A stretch of 7,271 nucleotides of DNA from Phycisphaerales bacterium. Lineage in GTDB: Bacteria > Planctomycetota > Phycisphaerae > Phycisphaerales > SM1A02. The stretch is taken from the NCBI GenBank assembly GCA_007135295.1, contig SLJD01000148.1:1-7271 (forward strand), in the 5' to 3' direction. A program made the translations under genes and the position numbers. Every line of letters starts with the position of its first letter. Within the stretch, counting starts at the first letter, position 1. The notes beneath the pieces are model-generated. The model saw nothing but the letters and a program-made list of their open reading frames with translations, was not told the origin of the DNA and ran no database searches. Shown here in pieces: positions 6,644 to 7,271 of the stretch.

Positions 6644-7237
6644 TCATGCTTCGCGCTCAATCGTGACGTTCTCACGGTTCTCGTCGAACGTGATGGACTT
6701 GACCGGCTTGCCGCCGATGACCCGCGTGCCGCAATTTCCGCAGGTGCTCAACTGCTCGTCCGCCCAGAAGTCCTTCATCGCCTGGCTGAAGTGGTTGACG
6801 ATGTCAGCGCAGTCGAACTCGAGATCGTGAACGAGCTCGTGGCAATTCTCGCAGTAGAACTGCAGATGCTCGGTTTCACCGGCCGGACGGACGCGTTCAA
6901 CGACGACGCCGATCGTCTCCGGCGGCCGGGTCGGTGAGTGCGGCACGCCGCCGGGAATGAAGAACGTCTCGCCCTCGCGCACGACGATGTCCTTGATTTC
7001 GCCGTCCTCGATGATGCGAACGACGATGTCACCTTTGAGCTGGTAGAAATACTCTTCGGAGTTCGTCACGTGGAAGTCGTTGCGGGCGTTCGGGCCGCCG
7101 ATCACCATGACGAAAAAGTCCTTGCCGTCATAGAGGTATTTGTTCGAGACCGGCGGTTTGAGTTCGTGGCGGTGCTCCTCGACCCACTTCATGATGTTGA
7201 TGGGGGGCATCACGCGCTGTGCAGCAGTTGACGACAT
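6644..7237 (-). CDS. 3-hydroxyanthranilate 3,4-dioxygenase
   Basis: This Fe(II) cupin dioxygenase opens 3-hydroxyanthranilate to ACMS, the substrate of the next gene product. All family landmarks are present in the 197 residues. The catalytic iron ligands are H56, E62 (in EEYFYQLKGD) and H100 (in IPGGVPHSPTRP). Substrate-binding residues are R52, R104 and E114. A second, rubredoxin-like four-cysteine iron site is formed by CENC (129-132) and CGNC (166-169), as in the Cupriavidus enzyme and absent from the animal form. The ATG at 7237 is supported by an AAAGGAGG Shine-Dalgarno sequence 6 bases upstream. The later ATG at residue 10 is nearer the usual family start but lacks such a site. It is the first gene of the cluster in this window. 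Names used elsewhere are nbaC and haaO. Confidence 0.96.
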   Translation of the reverse strand: MSSTAAQRVMPPINIMKWVEEHRHELKPPVSNKYLYDGKDFFVMVIGGPNARNDFHVTNSEEYFYQLKGDIVVRIIEDGEIKDIVVREGETFFIPGGVPHSPTRPPETIGVVVERVRPAGETEHLQFYCENCHELVHDLEFDCADIVNHFSQAMKDFWADEQLSTCGNCGTRVIGGKPVKSITFDENRENVTIEREA

Positions 7238-7243
7238 GACGTG

Positions 7244-7251
7244 CCTCCTTT
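7244..7251 (-). promoter_or_regulatory. Strong Shine-Dalgarno sequence of the dioxygenase gene
   Basis: AAAGGAGG on the minus strand ends 6 bases before the ATG at 7237. It is the only near-perfect ribosome binding site in the window and fixes the start of the dioxygenase. Confidence 0.85.
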
Positions 7252-7257
7252 CCCGAG

Positions 7258-7263
7258 ATTCTA
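7258..7263 (-). promoter_or_regulatory. Probable -10 element of the kynurenine cluster
   Basis: TAGAAT, one mismatch from TATAAT, lies 20 bases upstream of the dioxygenase ATG and just before its Shine-Dalgarno sequence. That would give a short leader of roughly 10-15 bases. The -35 region would fall beyond the window edge, so this cannot be confirmed. If real, it makes the dioxygenase the first gene of the transcript. Confidence 0.45.
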
Positions 7264-7271
7264 CCGGACCG

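Noticed and set aside
5590..6666. A 358-codon plus-strand open frame opposite ACMSD
   Set aside because: ACMSD is unambiguous on the minus strand, and this frame is a compositional shadow without motifs.
6622..6675. An upstream GTG start adding 17 residues to ACMSD
   Set aside because: It would overlap the dioxygenase by 32 bases, and the added residues are unlike the family. The ATG at 6624 puts the HTH metal motif at the usual distance from the N-terminus.

Overview
The window is an ordinary-looking, densely coded, GC-rich bacterial chromosome segment with six protein genes in two blocks that face each other. I see no tRNA, rRNA, CRISPR array, insertion sequence or phage gene. The organism cannot be named from the sequence with certainty. 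The gene style, together with -10-like hexamers lying only 6-7 bases before several start codons that lack a Shine-Dalgarno sequence, makes me think of a planctomycete (Phycisphaerae-like) or another environmental lineage. That is an inference from general resemblance, not a search result.

Left block (+ strand, 38-4182): a 559-residue protein of unknown function with a C-terminal DUF2325-like alpha/beta domain; arginyl-tRNA synthetase (argS); and a small CoA-binding (Rossmann-like, YccU-type) protein. The gaps are 78 and 110 bases, each with a plausible promoter, so these look like separately transcribed housekeeping-type genes rather than a tight operon.

Right block (- strand, 7237 down to 4204): 3-hydroxyanthranilate 3,4-dioxygenase, then 2-amino-3-carboxymuconate-6-semialdehyde (ACMS) decarboxylase, then kynureninase. 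These are three lower-kynurenine-pathway enzymes. Kynureninase cleaves 3-hydroxykynurenine (or kynurenine) to 3-hydroxyanthranilate (or anthranilate) plus alanine. The dioxygenase opens the 3-hydroxyanthranilate ring to ACMS. The decarboxylase removes a carboxylate before ACMS can cyclise to quinolinate. With the decarboxylase present, the set reads as tryptophan/kynurenine breakdown rather than quinolinate/NAD synthesis. Tryptophan dioxygenase, kynurenine formamidase, kynurenine monooxygenase and the downstream semialdehyde dehydrogenase are not in the window and may lie beyond position 7271 or elsewhere.

The two blocks converge with only 21 bases between the CoA-binding gene and kynureninase. 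The points most worth a second look are the recurring start-proximal -10-like elements (possible leaderless transcripts), a possible separate kynureninase promoter inside the catabolic cluster, an apparent insertion in ArgRS, and the uncharacterised first gene. I did not find a convincing new multi-gene system.
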